64,000 nt of DNA from positions 930,001 through 994,000 of the forward strand of contig NZ_CP026103.1 of NCBI RefSeq assembly GCF_002902945.1. The letters are read 5' to 3'. Made by a program: the position numbers and the translations under genes. This document shows, one piece after another, positions 28,241 to 37,105 of this stretch (positions within the stretch are counted from its first letter, which is position 1; every line of letters begins with the position of its first letter). The notes beneath the pieces are model-generated. The model had not been told where the DNA came from. It saw only the letters and a list, made by a program, of their open reading frames with translations, and did no database searches. Source of the stretch: Paraburkholderia caribensis (GTDB lineage Bacteria > Pseudomonadota > Gammaproteobacteria > Burkholderiales > Burkholderiaceae).

Positions 28241-28535
28241 CATTGATATCGGAAGGCTATTCCGTTCAAAACTGGCGGGGACAAAGCCGCTCGTCGCGCC
28301 TTTCTTGCTGGAGAAGGCGGACTCCACGTGTTCATCGTATTTTCTTGACGTCTTCGAGCCGGACCCGATCGTAGTCGAGAAAGATATGATCGACTCGTTA
28401 GTCGCGATATGGCGCGAACAGGGGTTGGAGGAACTCGCGTTGTTCGAGCCCGAGTTGCGTAAGATCGCCAAGGCGCTTCGTGCCCCCGACGAACAGGCTG
28501 AGGCGATATCGCAATTCGTCTATGTGATGTATTGA
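28233..28535 (+). CDS. 100-aa orphan linked to the carbamoyltransferase
   Basis: A TTG start at 28233 follows AAAGGAG and overlaps the carbamoyltransferase stop by 8 bp, so translation is probably coupled. The product is soluble, with an N-terminal basic part (DIGRLFRSKLAGTKPLVAPF) and an acidic helical C-terminus (DSLVAIWREQGLEELALFEP). No family was recognised. The tight overlap suggests a partner or carrier role for the enzyme upstream. It is not one of the small membrane proteins that often accompany NodU-type enzymes. Confidence 0.55.
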   Translation: MTNIDIGRLFRSKLAGTKPLVAPFLLEKADSTCSSYFLDVFEPDPIVVEKDMIDSLVAIWREQGLEELALFEPELRKIAKALRAPDEQAEAISQFVYVMY

Positions 28536-28971
28536 GTCTGTTTCTCGCTGGCAGTCAGCTCGCCAGGACCGTTTGTCTGAATTCATTGGTTGGTCACCGC
28601 CCTTCGTCCTGCTCGAAGGGGCGGAGAAACTTGCCCATCGCCAGCGCTATCGTCTCAAGGTCGGAAGAAGCGCATTTTCATTCATGTGCGTTGCTCTAAA
28701 GCCACTGCGGATGGTAGTTGGAAGAGGATGTGATGTTCGAACCAGGCGAGCCGGACGAAATACGTATCAAAGTGGGAGTTTTCTTCTCACTGGCGAAAGT
28801 AGCGATAGCGGAAGTGGCTGTCTGTACGACTTCGATTTCCGTATGCCGCCGATTTACATTGGCACGCGGCGTCCTTAATACGTTTGCCGGCGACTAGTTG
28901 GGGCCTCCGCGCGGGGATATGGGTAAGAGTAAGACAAATTACGAGGCACCAGTTGCAAGTCCGACCTCTGG
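28536..28971. other. Intergenic, one weak small frame
   Basis: The only candidate is a 54-codon frame at 28733-28897 with GGAAGAGG upstream (MFEPGEPDEIRIKVGVFFSL), too weak to call. This gap separates the cassette from the convergent response regulator. Confidence 0.3.
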
Positions 28972-29619
28972 CTAAGGGTCAACCTCATCCTCGAAGAGTT
29001 TGTGCCGTATCGCGTAGCGGATGAGCGCGCTTTCATTCCCCGCCTGCATTTTTTCGATGATGTGCGTCTTGTGCGTGCTGACCGTCTTCACGCTGAGGCA
29101 CAGCTCATGGGCAATCTCGGTGAGGCTCTGGCCTTCGACAATTCGTCTGAAGACATCAAACTCGCGCTCGGATAGCCGCTGATGGGGCATTGCCTCCGCC
29201 GGTTCATTCAGGTTCTGGGCGAACCGCTCGGCCATTGACAGGCCCACATACACCCCACCGGACGCGATTTTCGTGATCGCATTGAGCAACTCGCTGCTCG
29301 CGCTTTCCTTGGTCAGGTAACCCGATGCGCCTGCCTTGAAGGCCCGCGCGGCGTACTGGTGCTCCGCATGCATCGACAGCACGAGTATCCGCAAGGCAGG
29401 GTTCTCGTCCTTGATCTGCCTGATGAGATCGATACCGTTCTGCCCAGGCATCGACAGATCGAGCAGGAGTACATTGGCGCCGACGGAGCGCACCATCGCG
29501 ATGGTCGTCGTGCTGTCCCACGCTTCACCCGCGACTTCAAACCCGCTGGCGTCGAGCAGGACATGGCGTAATCCGTCGCGTACCACCGCGTGGTCATCAG
29601 CCAGTAGAACCTTGATCAC
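28972..29619 (-). CDS. NarL/FixJ-type response regulator
   Basis: 215 aa from a GTG start (GGAGGAAGG upstream). The receiver domain has the acidic pair D8/D9 in LLADDH, phospho-acceptor D54 in LLLDLSMPG and lysine in GYLTKESAS. A LuxR-type helix-turn-helix follows at about 145-205 (LSEREFDVFRRIVEGQSLTE, then LCLSVKTVSTHKTHIIEKM). It probably works with one of the two kinases encoded at 31261-34697. A decayed paralogue of its C-terminal part lies at 37423-37721. Confidence 0.9.
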   Translation of the reverse strand: MIKVLLADDHAVVRDGLRHVLLDASGFEVAGEAWDSTTTIAMVRSVGANVLLLDLSMPGQNGIDLIRQIKDENPALRILVLSMHAEHQYAARAFKAGASGYLTKESASSELLNAITKIASGGVYVGLSMAERFAQNLNEPAEAMPHQRLSEREFDVFRRIVEGQSLTEIAHELCLSVKTVSTHKTHIIEKMQAGNESALIRYAIRHKLFEDEVDP

Positions 29620-29739
29620 GTCCCTTCCTCCTGTCGAGGGCCGCGTCAACGATCACGCCGATGAGCGGCCACACGCGCCTGCCTGAATGCGTTGGCAGAC
29701 CGGATGCTCTGCAGCTTCAGGGGAATCTACTCATCGGGC

Positions 29740-29955
29740 TCACAGTTGGCGACATGCGCTGTCAACCTCGGCCATGCCGCGTTCAAGCGCGAACTGCCTT
29801 GCCTCGTCCGCGTTTCCGAAACTGCCCAGTACCGACGAGGCCCTTTCCCTGCCGTCGGGTGACTGCACGATAAACATCGCGACATATTCGCCGCTCTCGT
29901 ACGCCGCCAGAGGCTGGAGACGATACCCCCTGTACTTAATCCGGGTGCTGTGCAT
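29740..29955 (-). CDS. 71-aa conserved hypothetical
   Basis: Starts at an ATG with GGGAGG upstream. It reads as a compact alpha/beta protein (YRGYRLQPLAAYESGEYVAM, then GNADEARQFALERGMAEVDS). Its start overlaps the end of the gene at 29936-30193 by about 20 bp, which implies a two-gene unit. The function is unknown. Confidence 0.55.
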   Translation of the reverse strand: MHSTRIKYRGYRLQPLAAYESGEYVAMFIVQSPDGRERASSVLGSFGNADEARQFALERGMAEVDSACRQL

Positions 29956-30193
29956 GCATCCTCCCCAGGCGACGCGATATCGCCGACAGACGCTCGAGCA
30001 GATCCTGTTTCTTCGTGATGACCTGCGCTGAGCTGGCGACGACGCACGTGCCCAGAAGCCGTCTGTGCCAGTAGTCGGGATCGGTGATGAACCGATGTTC
30101 CGAAGCACAGCCAGCAAGGTTGAGGTTTTCCAGGCGGGTTACCACCGCCTCGATATGAAGCAGATCCTGAATTTCCAGTTCATCGGTGCTCAT
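29936..30193 (-). CDS. 85-aa hypothetical protein
   Basis: A good ribosome binding site (GAGGAG) precedes the ATG. The protein is largely helical and contains LLHIEAVVTRLENLNLAGC, then DPDYWHRRLLGT and a C-terminal helix (KKQDLLERLSAISRRLGRM). It overlaps the following leftward gene. No family was recognised. Confidence 0.5.
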   Translation of the reverse strand: MSTDELEIQDLLHIEAVVTRLENLNLAGCASEHRFITDPDYWHRRLLGTCVVASSAQVITKKQDLLERLSAISRRLGRMHAQHPD

Positions 30194-30411
30194 GGTTTAA
30201 CTCCTCGGAAAGCCAAACCATTCCCGCTCGGGCAGGCGCTTCGCCGTCTGCAACAGCCCTTCGCGGTCTGCACGCTTGCCTTGTCGGTAAGTTTATCCAG
30301 CCGTTTAGTCGTTTTGAATGACAGGAAGTAAGATAGTAACGATCTGCTCGATATGATCCAGAATTGACACATCTATTTCTGAACATGCGCTGAACACTTC
30401 ATAAGCAGCCT

Positions 30412-31005
30412 ATGTCGGCGCCGGTCGCGAAACCACGCCAATGCCGGCGACAGACGGGTGACTTTCGGTGCAGCGCTGCGGGAGTAAGTCGGGAGACGCA
30501 GGATGGGCGAGTTGATGCCGCCATCAGCGCTGTTCCGTTGCGCGTCGACACGGCGCCGGGGAAAGAAGTGGTCATTGAAGTACGGATTCCGTGCATTGCC
30601 CAGACGCAAGCTTCAGCGCCCGGCGAAACACAATCCGGTGCCTGGCCGGCGCAGAAGAAAGGACGGCCCGTCGCAGTCGGCTATGCCGCCTCGGACGGGG
30701 CTGGATGCCAGGGAGACCGCCATGCCGCAAGGAAGACCGATTGGCGGGAGTTCCGCAATCTGAGTGACATCGAGGCCGATCATCGCTACCGGCGGCTGGT
30801 CGAAGCGGTGCAGGACTACGCGATTTTCATGCTCGACCTCTCCGGCAACGTCACCAGCTGGAACCCCGGCGCGCAGCGCGCGAAGGGCTATTCTGCAGAG
30901 GAAATCACCCGCAGGCACTTTTCCCTCTTTTATACGTCGGAGGATGTCGCCGTCGGGAAGCCATTGTCACCGAACGTATTCTCGTCGTGCGACTGGGAGA
31001 GGTAA
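30412..31005 (+). pseudogene. PAS-domain sensor fragment
   Basis: The last ~85 codons encode most of a PAS domain typical of soluble sensor kinases (HRYRRLVEAVQDYAIFMLDL, SGNVTSWNPGAQRAKGYSAE, then FSLFYTSEDVAVGKP). The frame stops at 31005 without the rest of the PAS fold or a kinase core. The upstream ~110 codons of the frame have no recognised homology and may not be coding. It is a truncated sensor remnant beside intact two-component genes. Confidence 0.55.
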
Positions 31006-31260
31006 CGGGTAACGCCTTTCAGGAGTGGATCGTCGAATGCCGAAATACTGATCTGCCCGCCATAGCGGTGCGAGTGGGTTGAGATTCTTGCCAATTCCTC
31101 GCCTTCAATTGGGATTGTTATGCAGGCGGCCAGAATTGCCGAGCCACAAAGTATTCGTAGACGACGTACCGTGATGTGCCTCCCCGTTTTCGCCCACCGT
31201 TGTGCGCAAAGGGCGCACTCCAGCGATCCGTTTTCGTAGAAGTGACCTTGCGCATGGCGT

Positions 31261-32733
31261 TCAAAGGCTCTTAGCCTCAACAGCGGAGAGCGGCAGCAAA
31301 ACGGTTAGCGCGAAGCCTTGCCCCGGTGCGGTCTGGATCGTCAGTTCGCCGCTCAAGGCTGCGACTCGTTCGCGCATGCCTATTAGCCCGAACGAGCTGG
31401 GCGACGGTCGAACATCGCTTCGACAGCCGTGTCCGTTGTCCGCGATACGCACGATGCAGTGCGATTCGCTGCTGGCAATCTCCAGCGTCACCTGTGTCGC
31501 GCTGGCGTGGCGCGCCACGTTGGTCAGCGCCTCCTGAACGATCCGGAACACGGCAGTTGAGCTGTCGTGATTGAAGTCGATATCTTCCGCGTCGATATGC
31601 TGGACGACGGAGATCGCGTATCGCGACGAAAATCGTTCGATGAACCACTCGATAGCGGACAGCAGCCCAAGATCGTCGAGCATGGCGGGACGCAAATCTG
31701 TGGCTATGCGTCGTACCGAAACGACCAGTTGATCGATCAGCGAATAGATATTACTCATATCGGCTGTTTCTTTCGTCGTGTCGATATCCTTGGCACGATT
31801 GCTATATTTCGAGCATTCAATCTTGAGCGCGGCCAGTTGTTGACCGAGATCGTCGTGCAACTCGCGTGCAATCCTGGTCTTTTCTTCCTCGCGAGCACGC
31901 TGAATGTTCGCCGACAGCCGCTTCAGTTCTTCGCGCGACTCGCGTAGCGCCTCGTCGGCGAGACGCCGCTCGGTGACGTCGATAATCCATCCGACCATGC
32001 GGTACGCTTCGCCGGACTGATTCCACAGCGCTTGGCCTCGCGCGTGCATCCATCGGTACTCGCCAGTTCTTACACGTATCCGGTATTCGATTTCGTAAGT
32101 GCACCTTTGTGCAAGGTGCGCCGCGAGTTGCGCCCTGACTCGTTCGATGTCGTCCGGATGTATCAGGTCGAGAATGAGCTGACTGTCGTTGGGTAGTTCA
32201 TGCCCCTCGTACCCCATGATCTGTTGGAATTGGGTCGACAGATAAACGGCGCCCGTCTGTACGTTCCAGTCCCACAGTCCGGCGCTTGCACCGCTGACTG
32301 CAAGCTGAAACCGTTCCTCGCTTTCCTTGAGCGCCATCGCGATCTGATGGCGTTCAATTGCGTAACGGATCGCGCGACCCAGCTCGGACGAGCTGATATC
32401 GCGCTTCGAAAGATAGTCCTGTGCGCCTTCCTGAATAGCTCTCAGGCCGACGGACATATCGTCAAGTCCTGTCAGCACGAGTACAGGAAGTTCGGCGGCA
32501 TGGTGCTGGAAGGTTCGGAACGTGCCGATTCCTTGCGCGTCCGGCAACCCCAGGTCCAGCAGCACGATGTCGAATTGAGTTGACTGAATACGATTGAGCG
32601 CATCGGACAAAAGGCCTGCATTGAACAAATGATGCTGAAAATCGAGCACATCAGACAGTGCTTCCTTTATCAGCAAGGCGTCTGTGGGGCTGTCCTCAAC
32701 GAGCAGAATCCGAACCTCCGGTGGCGCATTCAT
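31261..32733 (-). CDS. Receiver-PAS-NarX-type histidine kinase
   Basis: 490 aa. An N-terminal receiver (ILLVEDSPTDA, acceptor D60 in IVLLDLGLPD) is followed by a PAS/PAC domain (about 140-265, GLWDWNVQTG to GWIIDVTERR). Then come a HisKA_3 dimerisation segment with the phospho-histidine in RIARELHDDLGQQL and a HATPase core (IVQEALTNVARHA, IADNGHG, GLIGMRERV). HisKA_3 kinases normally pair with NarL-type regulators, which points to the product at 28972-29619. Its start overlaps the preceding receiver gene by 4 bp. Confidence 0.9.
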   Translation of the reverse strand: MNAPPEVRILLVEDSPTDALLIKEALSDVLDFQHHLFNAGLLSDALNRIQSTQFDIVLLDLGLPDAQGIGTFRTFQHHAAELPVLVLTGLDDMSVGLRAIQEGAQDYLSKRDISSSELGRAIRYAIERHQIAMALKESEERFQLAVSGASAGLWDWNVQTGAVYLSTQFQQIMGYEGHELPNDSQLILDLIHPDDIERVRAQLAAHLAQRCTYEIEYRIRVRTGEYRWMHARGQALWNQSGEAYRMVGWIIDVTERRLADEALRESREELKRLSANIQRAREEEKTRIARELHDDLGQQLAALKIECSKYSNRAKDIDTTKETADMSNIYSLIDQLVVSVRRIATDLRPAMLDDLGLLSAIEWFIERFSSRYAISVVQHIDAEDIDFNHDSSTAVFRIVQEALTNVARHASATQVTLEIASSESHCIVRIADNGHGCRSDVRPSPSSFGLIGMRERVAALSGELTIQTAPGQGFALTVLLPLSAVEAKSL

Positions 32734-33182
32734 GATCTGGCGGGGGGCAAGGTCACCACGCCGAACCAGAATTCATTGATTCTGCGCACGACCTCGACAA
32801 ACCTGGTGAAGTCGACCGGCTTGGCTATATAACAGTTCGCATGCAATCCGTATGTCCTCGCCACATCTTCTTCTGATTTGGAAGTCGTCAATACGACGAC
32901 CGGGATGTTCATCAGATCGGGGTCGGCTTTCAGTTCTCGTAGAACTTCGCGTCCGCTCTTTTTGGGCAGGTTAAGATCGAGGATGATCAAGCCGGGTCGT
33001 GGCGCGTCGCTATACCTGCCTTCGCGCCTTAAAAACTCCATCGCCGCAACGCCATCCTCGGCTACGTGCAAAGGATTGAGCAGTTTGTAGTAATCGAACG
33101 CTTCACGCGTAATCATGACGTCGGTCGGGCTATCCTCGACCAGAAGGATATGGGTCAGTTCGTCGGCGGCCTGCGTAAGCAT
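32730..33182 (-). CDS. Stand-alone receiver (Rcp1-like response regulator)
   Basis: 150 aa consisting of a single receiver domain: acidic residues in LLVEDSPTD, acceptor D69 in LIILDLNLPKKSG, threonine in VVVLTTSKSEEDV and lysine in CYIAKPVDF. The long loop with LNLPKKSG and the helix at the end are typical of Rcp1-type partners of soluble or phytochrome-like kinases. It lies 3 bp after the tandem-PAS kinase gene and overlaps the next kinase gene. It probably relays phosphate between them. Confidence 0.9.
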   Translation of the reverse strand: MLTQAADELTHILLVEDSPTDVMITREAFDYYKLLNPLHVAEDGVAAMEFLRREGRYSDAPRPGLIILDLNLPKKSGREVLRELKADPDLMNIPVVVLTTSKSEEDVARTYGLHANCYIAKPVDFTRFVEVVRRINEFWFGVVTLPPARS

Positions 33183-33185
33183 GAG

Positions 33186-34697
33186 CTACTCCCGCGGGTT
33201 GTCCTGGGATGGGGTACCGTCCCCGGTTACTGCCTTTAGCGTGAAAAAGAATGTCGTTCCGTTGCCTGGTTCGGACTCGACCCAGATGCGTCCACCGTGC
33301 TGCTCGACAATACGCTTGCATAGTGCAAGGCCAATTCCCGTTCCTGGGTAATCGATGCGAGAGTGGAGGCGCTGAAAGATCATGAATATGCGGTCGAAGT
33401 ATTGCGGGTCGATGCCGATCCCATTATCCTTCACCGAGATCACCCAGTTGTCGCCTTCACGGTGTGCACCGATGTCGATGCACACCGCCCAATCGACCCG
33501 CCGAAACTTGACTGCATTGCCGATCAGATTCTGGAAGAGCAGCGCGAGCTGCGTCGGGATCGCCATGACGGGAGGCAGTGCACCACGAGTGATCTGCGCG
33601 CCGGACTCCTGCAGCACGACGCTCAAGCTCTTCAAGGCCTGATCAAGTGCGGCAGCACATTCGGTCAACTGCTGAACTGCGCCCGACCTTCCGACACGGG
33701 AATAGGAGAGCAAGTCGTCGATCAGCTTTTGCATGCGCGTCGCGCCATCCACTGCATGCATGATGAACTCGTCCGCGCGCGCGTCCAGTTGTCCTTGATA
33801 GCGGCGCTGAAGTAACTGAAGCGGACCCGCAACGGCGCGTAACGGCTCCTGTAGATCGTGGGACGCCACGTATGCAAACTGTTCGAGATCCTGGTTCGAG
33901 CGCGCGAGTTCTTCCGTCCGGCGTATGAGCTCCTGCTCCGCGCGCTTTCTCTCTGTGATGTCGACAATGGCGGCGAGCACGAAATTTTCATTGGAAGTTG
34001 TGACGGGGTTGAGCCCAATCTCGACAGGAAACTCTGAGCCGTCCAGACGACAGCCGTACAGGTCACGACCCGTGCCCATCCGGCGGGGTTTCAGATCATG
34101 CAGATAGGCAGACCGGGAAACCCGATGCCCTGTCCGGAAGCGTTCCGGCACAAGCGTTTCAATCGACTTCCCGAACAACTGCTCGCGGCTGTAGCCGAAC
34201 AGGTGTTCGGTCTGCGCATTCACGAGGACAATCTTCCCTTCCTGATCCACCATCACCATCGCATTCGGCGCAGCTTCCACCACTTGCCGGAAGCGCTCTT
34301 CCAGGCGTTTGCGTTCCGTGATGTCCACGATGGCGGCAAGCACGAATATGCCCTCGGTCGTCGTGACGGGGTTCAGCCCGATCTCGACGGGAACTTCGGC
34401 GCCGTCCTTTCGCAGCGCAAAGAGGTCACGGCCGGTACCCATCGGTCTGCTGCTCAGGTCGCCGTAGAACATGCGACGGTATTCCGGATGCGCGCCGCGC
34501 AGGCGCACGGGCACGAGCATGTCCACACTGTTGCCGACAAGTTCGTCGCGCGGATAGCCGAAAAGCTTCTCCGCCTGCGCATTGACGAGAACGATCAGAC
34601 CGTCGCGGTCGGCCATGACCATCGCGTTGGGTGCAGCCTCCACGACTTGCCGGAAAAGTTCGTGAGTCAAACTGTTCAGTGGCTTGTACGGCTCCAT
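33186..34697 (-). CDS. Tandem-PAS sensor histidine kinase
   Basis: 503 aa from ATG 34697. Two PAS/PAC domains (about 14-135 and 136-255) are strikingly alike; both contain FRQVVEAAPNAMVM, PVEIGLNPVTT and FVLAAIVDITERKR, so they arose by internal duplication. A HisKA domain with the histidine in VASHDLQEPLRAV and a HATPase_c (LIGNAVKFR, VKDNGIGID, GTGIGLALCKRIVEQHGG) follow. No membrane segment is present, so it is cytosolic. The kinase type matches phytochrome-like enzymes that signal to Rcp1-type receivers such as the next gene. An FNR-type site lies 262 bp upstream. Confidence 0.9.
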   Translation of the reverse strand: MEPYKPLNSLTHELFRQVVEAAPNAMVMADRDGLIVLVNAQAEKLFGYPRDELVGNSVDMLVPVRLRGAHPEYRRMFYGDLSSRPMGTGRDLFALRKDGAEVPVEIGLNPVTTTEGIFVLAAIVDITERKRLEERFRQVVEAAPNAMVMVDQEGKIVLVNAQTEHLFGYSREQLFGKSIETLVPERFRTGHRVSRSAYLHDLKPRRMGTGRDLYGCRLDGSEFPVEIGLNPVTTSNENFVLAAIVDITERKRAEQELIRRTEELARSNQDLEQFAYVASHDLQEPLRAVAGPLQLLQRRYQGQLDARADEFIMHAVDGATRMQKLIDDLLSYSRVGRSGAVQQLTECAAALDQALKSLSVVLQESGAQITRGALPPVMAIPTQLALLFQNLIGNAVKFRRVDWAVCIDIGAHREGDNWVISVKDNGIGIDPQYFDRIFMIFQRLHSRIDYPGTGIGLALCKRIVEQHGGRIWVESEPGNGTTFFFTLKAVTGDGTPSQDNPRE

Positions 34698-34959
34698 TCG
34701 ATCTCCGTCGCTTAAGGTTGCAACCGCTACGCCGGCAACGCGCTGGCCCGGGCGGCGTGCGTGCCGCGGTTGCAGTGGCCCGTTTATAGCTTGCGCACGT
34801 ATGAAATATGATCGCTCGTTTCTGGCCGGATGTGTGCTACGACAGCTTCGTACCCGCCAGATAAGGTCTCCGGGTTTTCCCTTTCCCGCAGCGACCTTGC
34901 AATGGGAAGGTCCGAGGGCAAGGTCTCCGCTCTCGCGTGAATGCACATGGTCAAGCTGG

Positions 34960-34973
34960 TTGATACAGGTCAA
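34960..34973. promoter_or_regulatory. FNR/ANR-type site
   Basis: TTGATACAGGTCAA lies between divergent genes, 88 bp before the HPF-like gene (35062) and 262 bp before the tandem-PAS kinase. The nearer gene is the likelier target. Confidence 0.65.
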
Positions 34974-35061
34974 CGACGACAGTCCGGCGCACGCGATGAT
35001 GTCAGGGTATCCGAAGCGGTTAGCAACGCGCGGTTGATCTGGGCGTCGGACGGAGGCGAAG

Positions 35062-35382
35062 ATGGGCATTGGCATGCAGATCGTCTATCTGGGCTTCTGT
35101 GGTACAGCACGGCTGGAAGGCGAGGCTGCCGCGCAACTGGTGCGTCTGGAACCTTACAGCGGGCTTCTTTCGAATTGCCATCTGGCGATCGAGGAAATTC
35201 ATTCGCCGTCGGCCAGACCGACTTACGACGTTCGCCTTGACCTGATCACTCGCGCGCGAGACCTCAAACCCATCGAACATTATTCGAGTGAAGATGCGGA
35301 ACAGGCAGTCCGCTGGGCGTTCGACGCCGCGGAAAAAGAACTTCAGGCGACAGAAGGCGCGGCGAGACTGCGGCGGCAGTAA
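35062..35382 (+). CDS. HPF/RaiA-like ribosome-associated protein
   Basis: 106 aa; GGAGG precedes the ATG. The pattern of two strand-helix units (RLEGEAAAQLVRLEPYSGLL, SNCHLAIEEIHS, YDVRLDLITRARDLKPIEHY, EDAEQAVRWAFDAAEKELQA) is that of the short HPF/RaiA (S30AE) family, which silences ribosomes in stationary phase or hypoxia. Sequence identity to classical HPF is modest, so the assignment is probable only. An FNR-type site is 88 bp upstream, which would make it an anaerobically induced hibernation factor. Confidence 0.6.
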   Translation: MGIGMQIVYLGFCGTARLEGEAAAQLVRLEPYSGLLSNCHLAIEEIHSPSARPTYDVRLDLITRARDLKPIEHYSSEDAEQAVRWAFDAAEKELQATEGAARLRRQ

Positions 35383-35403
35383 TGTTCGGCCGGACAAAGC
35401 GGA

Positions 35404-35772
35404 TCAGAGGCCACCTTCGGCGAACACGCCGTTTTCGGGATCCGATTCTGCGTTATCGACACACTGAATGTGCCACTTACCGGGTATCGGCGCGTGATGA
35501 GCATGGCGATACCACAACGCTTGTCCCGACTCGCCCTCGCACGGGCTTGCGGGCGAACCGAGGTTCAGTCCTGTGAGCTCGCAGATCGCGCGGTCATGGC
35601 CGGCACCATGAATGCGCGTGTTTCTTTGCGGGTACGTCAAGGCACCCCACGCTGGCAGATCGATTACTGCGTGTCCTTCCCGTGACCACTTACGCGATTC
35701 GCGGTCGAGCCAGAGAACCGCATAAGCAACATCAGCGCATTGAAATGTATCGAGGTGGACGGTAATTCTCAT
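35404..35772 (-). CDS. 122-aa hypothetical protein
   Basis: The ATG is preceded by GGAG at suitable spacing. The N-terminal strand-rich part (MRITVHLDTFQCADVAYAVL) is followed by a His/Trp-rich C-terminus (ALWYRHAHHAPIPGKWHIQC). The family was not recognised. It converges on the HPF-like gene and lies downstream of the cytochrome c gene, possibly in one transcript. Confidence 0.5.
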   Translation of the reverse strand: MRITVHLDTFQCADVAYAVLWLDRESRKWSREGHAVIDLPAWGALTYPQRNTRIHGAGHDRAICELTGLNLGSPASPCEGESGQALWYRHAHHAPIPGKWHIQCVDNAESDPENGVFAEGGL

Positions 35773-35817
35773 TAGTCGCTCCGTGATGGAAGAAGGTGAA
35801 AGACGCCGATACGAAGT

Positions 35818-36162
35818 TCATTGCGACATGACCCACTCGACCAGTTTATGTGCATCTTCGGCGGATAGCGGGCCGCCGCGCTCGGCCGGCAGAGGCATGG
35901 GCGTGTCGCCCCAATGCGCACGGCCACCTTTTCTGAGCTTGATTTCCAGCATCGCCTTCGCGTCCGGGACGTCCCGATACCGGTCCGCGATCTGACGAAA
36001 CGAAGGCGCAAGAAAGGGCGCATCCGACGTGTGACAGAACATGCAATGCTGCTGGTCGACCAGTTCGGTCGGTTCATCGACGCGCGCATTGGCCGCGTCC
36101 AACCCGGCGGCGAATAGAACTGAGGTGAAGGCAAGCAGAACGGACCAGCGGGCATGACTCAC
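35818..36162 (-). CDS. Class I c-type cytochrome
   Basis: 114 aa from GTG 36162 (GGAGCG upstream). A signal peptide (HARWSVLLAFTSVLFAAGLD) precedes one haem-attachment motif CMFCH. The methionine ligand is likely in GDTPMPLPAERGG, and the C-terminal helix SAEDAHKLVEWVMSQ is typical of cytochrome c551-like proteins. It is a periplasmic electron carrier, perhaps serving a terminal oxidase or reductase under low oxygen. An in-frame extension upstream belongs to the decayed nitroreductase and is not used. Confidence 0.82.
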   Translation of the reverse strand: MSHARWSVLLAFTSVLFAAGLDAANARVDEPTELVDQQHCMFCHTSDAPFLAPSFRQIADRYRDVPDAKAMLEIKLRKGGRAHWGDTPMPLPAERGGPLSAEDAHKLVEWVMSQ

Positions 36163-36197
36163 AATAAACGCTCCACTATTGATTAGATGATTTCCCA

Positions 36198-37105
36198 TTA
36201 GTCGACGACGTCCGATAGAGGCCGCCTTGACGAGTGATCGACCTGCGGCCCGCGGCCCACGCGGCAGCAACTGCGGCATCGCATCGACGTTCAGCAGGCC
36301 CCTTAGCGTTTCGCGCAGCGTCGTCACTTCAACAGGCTGATTGAGGTACGACGCCGTGAGCCCCCTGGACGCCGCGAGCAGCAGCATCCGTCAAACACAC
36401 GCACGACTGACGTGACGAGGGGCGCCGCGAAATTGAGCAACCCCCGACAGCCGCGCCATATGCGGGCATACCGTCGTCCCGGCGGCGCGAGTGAATCCAA
36501 CTGGCGAGTTCCCTCCGAAAGCGCGCATCGGCGAATTGCGCGTGATCTGCCTCAGCTATCAACTGGGCGATCGCGTGACGTGCAGTGTCCGCCTCGACAC
36601 AGGTCGCGATGGCACCTTCCGCGTCGCACGCGGCGACCAGATCCGAGTGAAGGCGTGGCTCCACGGGTTCGTCGACGAACGGCGTCCGGGTTGTGACGCG
36701 GACCGTCAATGCGGTGAACAGACTGGCGAGCGCCTTGTCTAGATGACCTTCCCGTGAGACGCGCACCTCGGCGATCACGTCGGGATCCGACTCGGAGGGG
36801 AACACGGTGATCGCATAGGACAGCCCGAAATGGCTCGGTGCGACCCGCAGGTTAAGCAGCGCTGCTCCACAACTCATGAGCAGTTCTCGATCGACCGGAT
36901 TGACAACGGGCAACGCCCGCGTGCGATCTGCGCATACCTGAACCGTGTGACCGTCGACGATGAACCGCCACGGCTGCGCGTTGTGATTAGAGGGGGCGAG
37001 AATCGCGTACTGAAGCGCAAATCGCAACTGCTGGCCGAGCGACGCACGATCATCGAAGTCCGTTTCGTTCGGTTCCCACGCGGACGGGGTTCTTGCGTTG
37101 TTCAT
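36198..37105 (-). pseudogene. Acg-type nitroreductase, deleted and frameshifted
   Basis: The intact first part (from MNNARTPSAWEPNE, with ILAPSNHNAQPWRFIVDG as the FMN-binding start) runs to about 36440. It is followed in another frame by FAAPLVTSVVRVFD. A segment is then missing, and the C-terminus LLLAASRGLTASYLNQPVE continues in a further frame, with the terminal QVDHSSRRPLSDVVD in a third. At least one internal deletion and two indels are required. A weak FNR-like sequence at 37182-37195 lies upstream, suggesting it once belonged to the regulon. Confidence 0.75.

Noticed and set aside
30930..31280. 116-codon leftward frame before the PAS fragment
   Set aside because: It overlaps the PAS remnant in antisense and the end of the kinase gene, with no homology.
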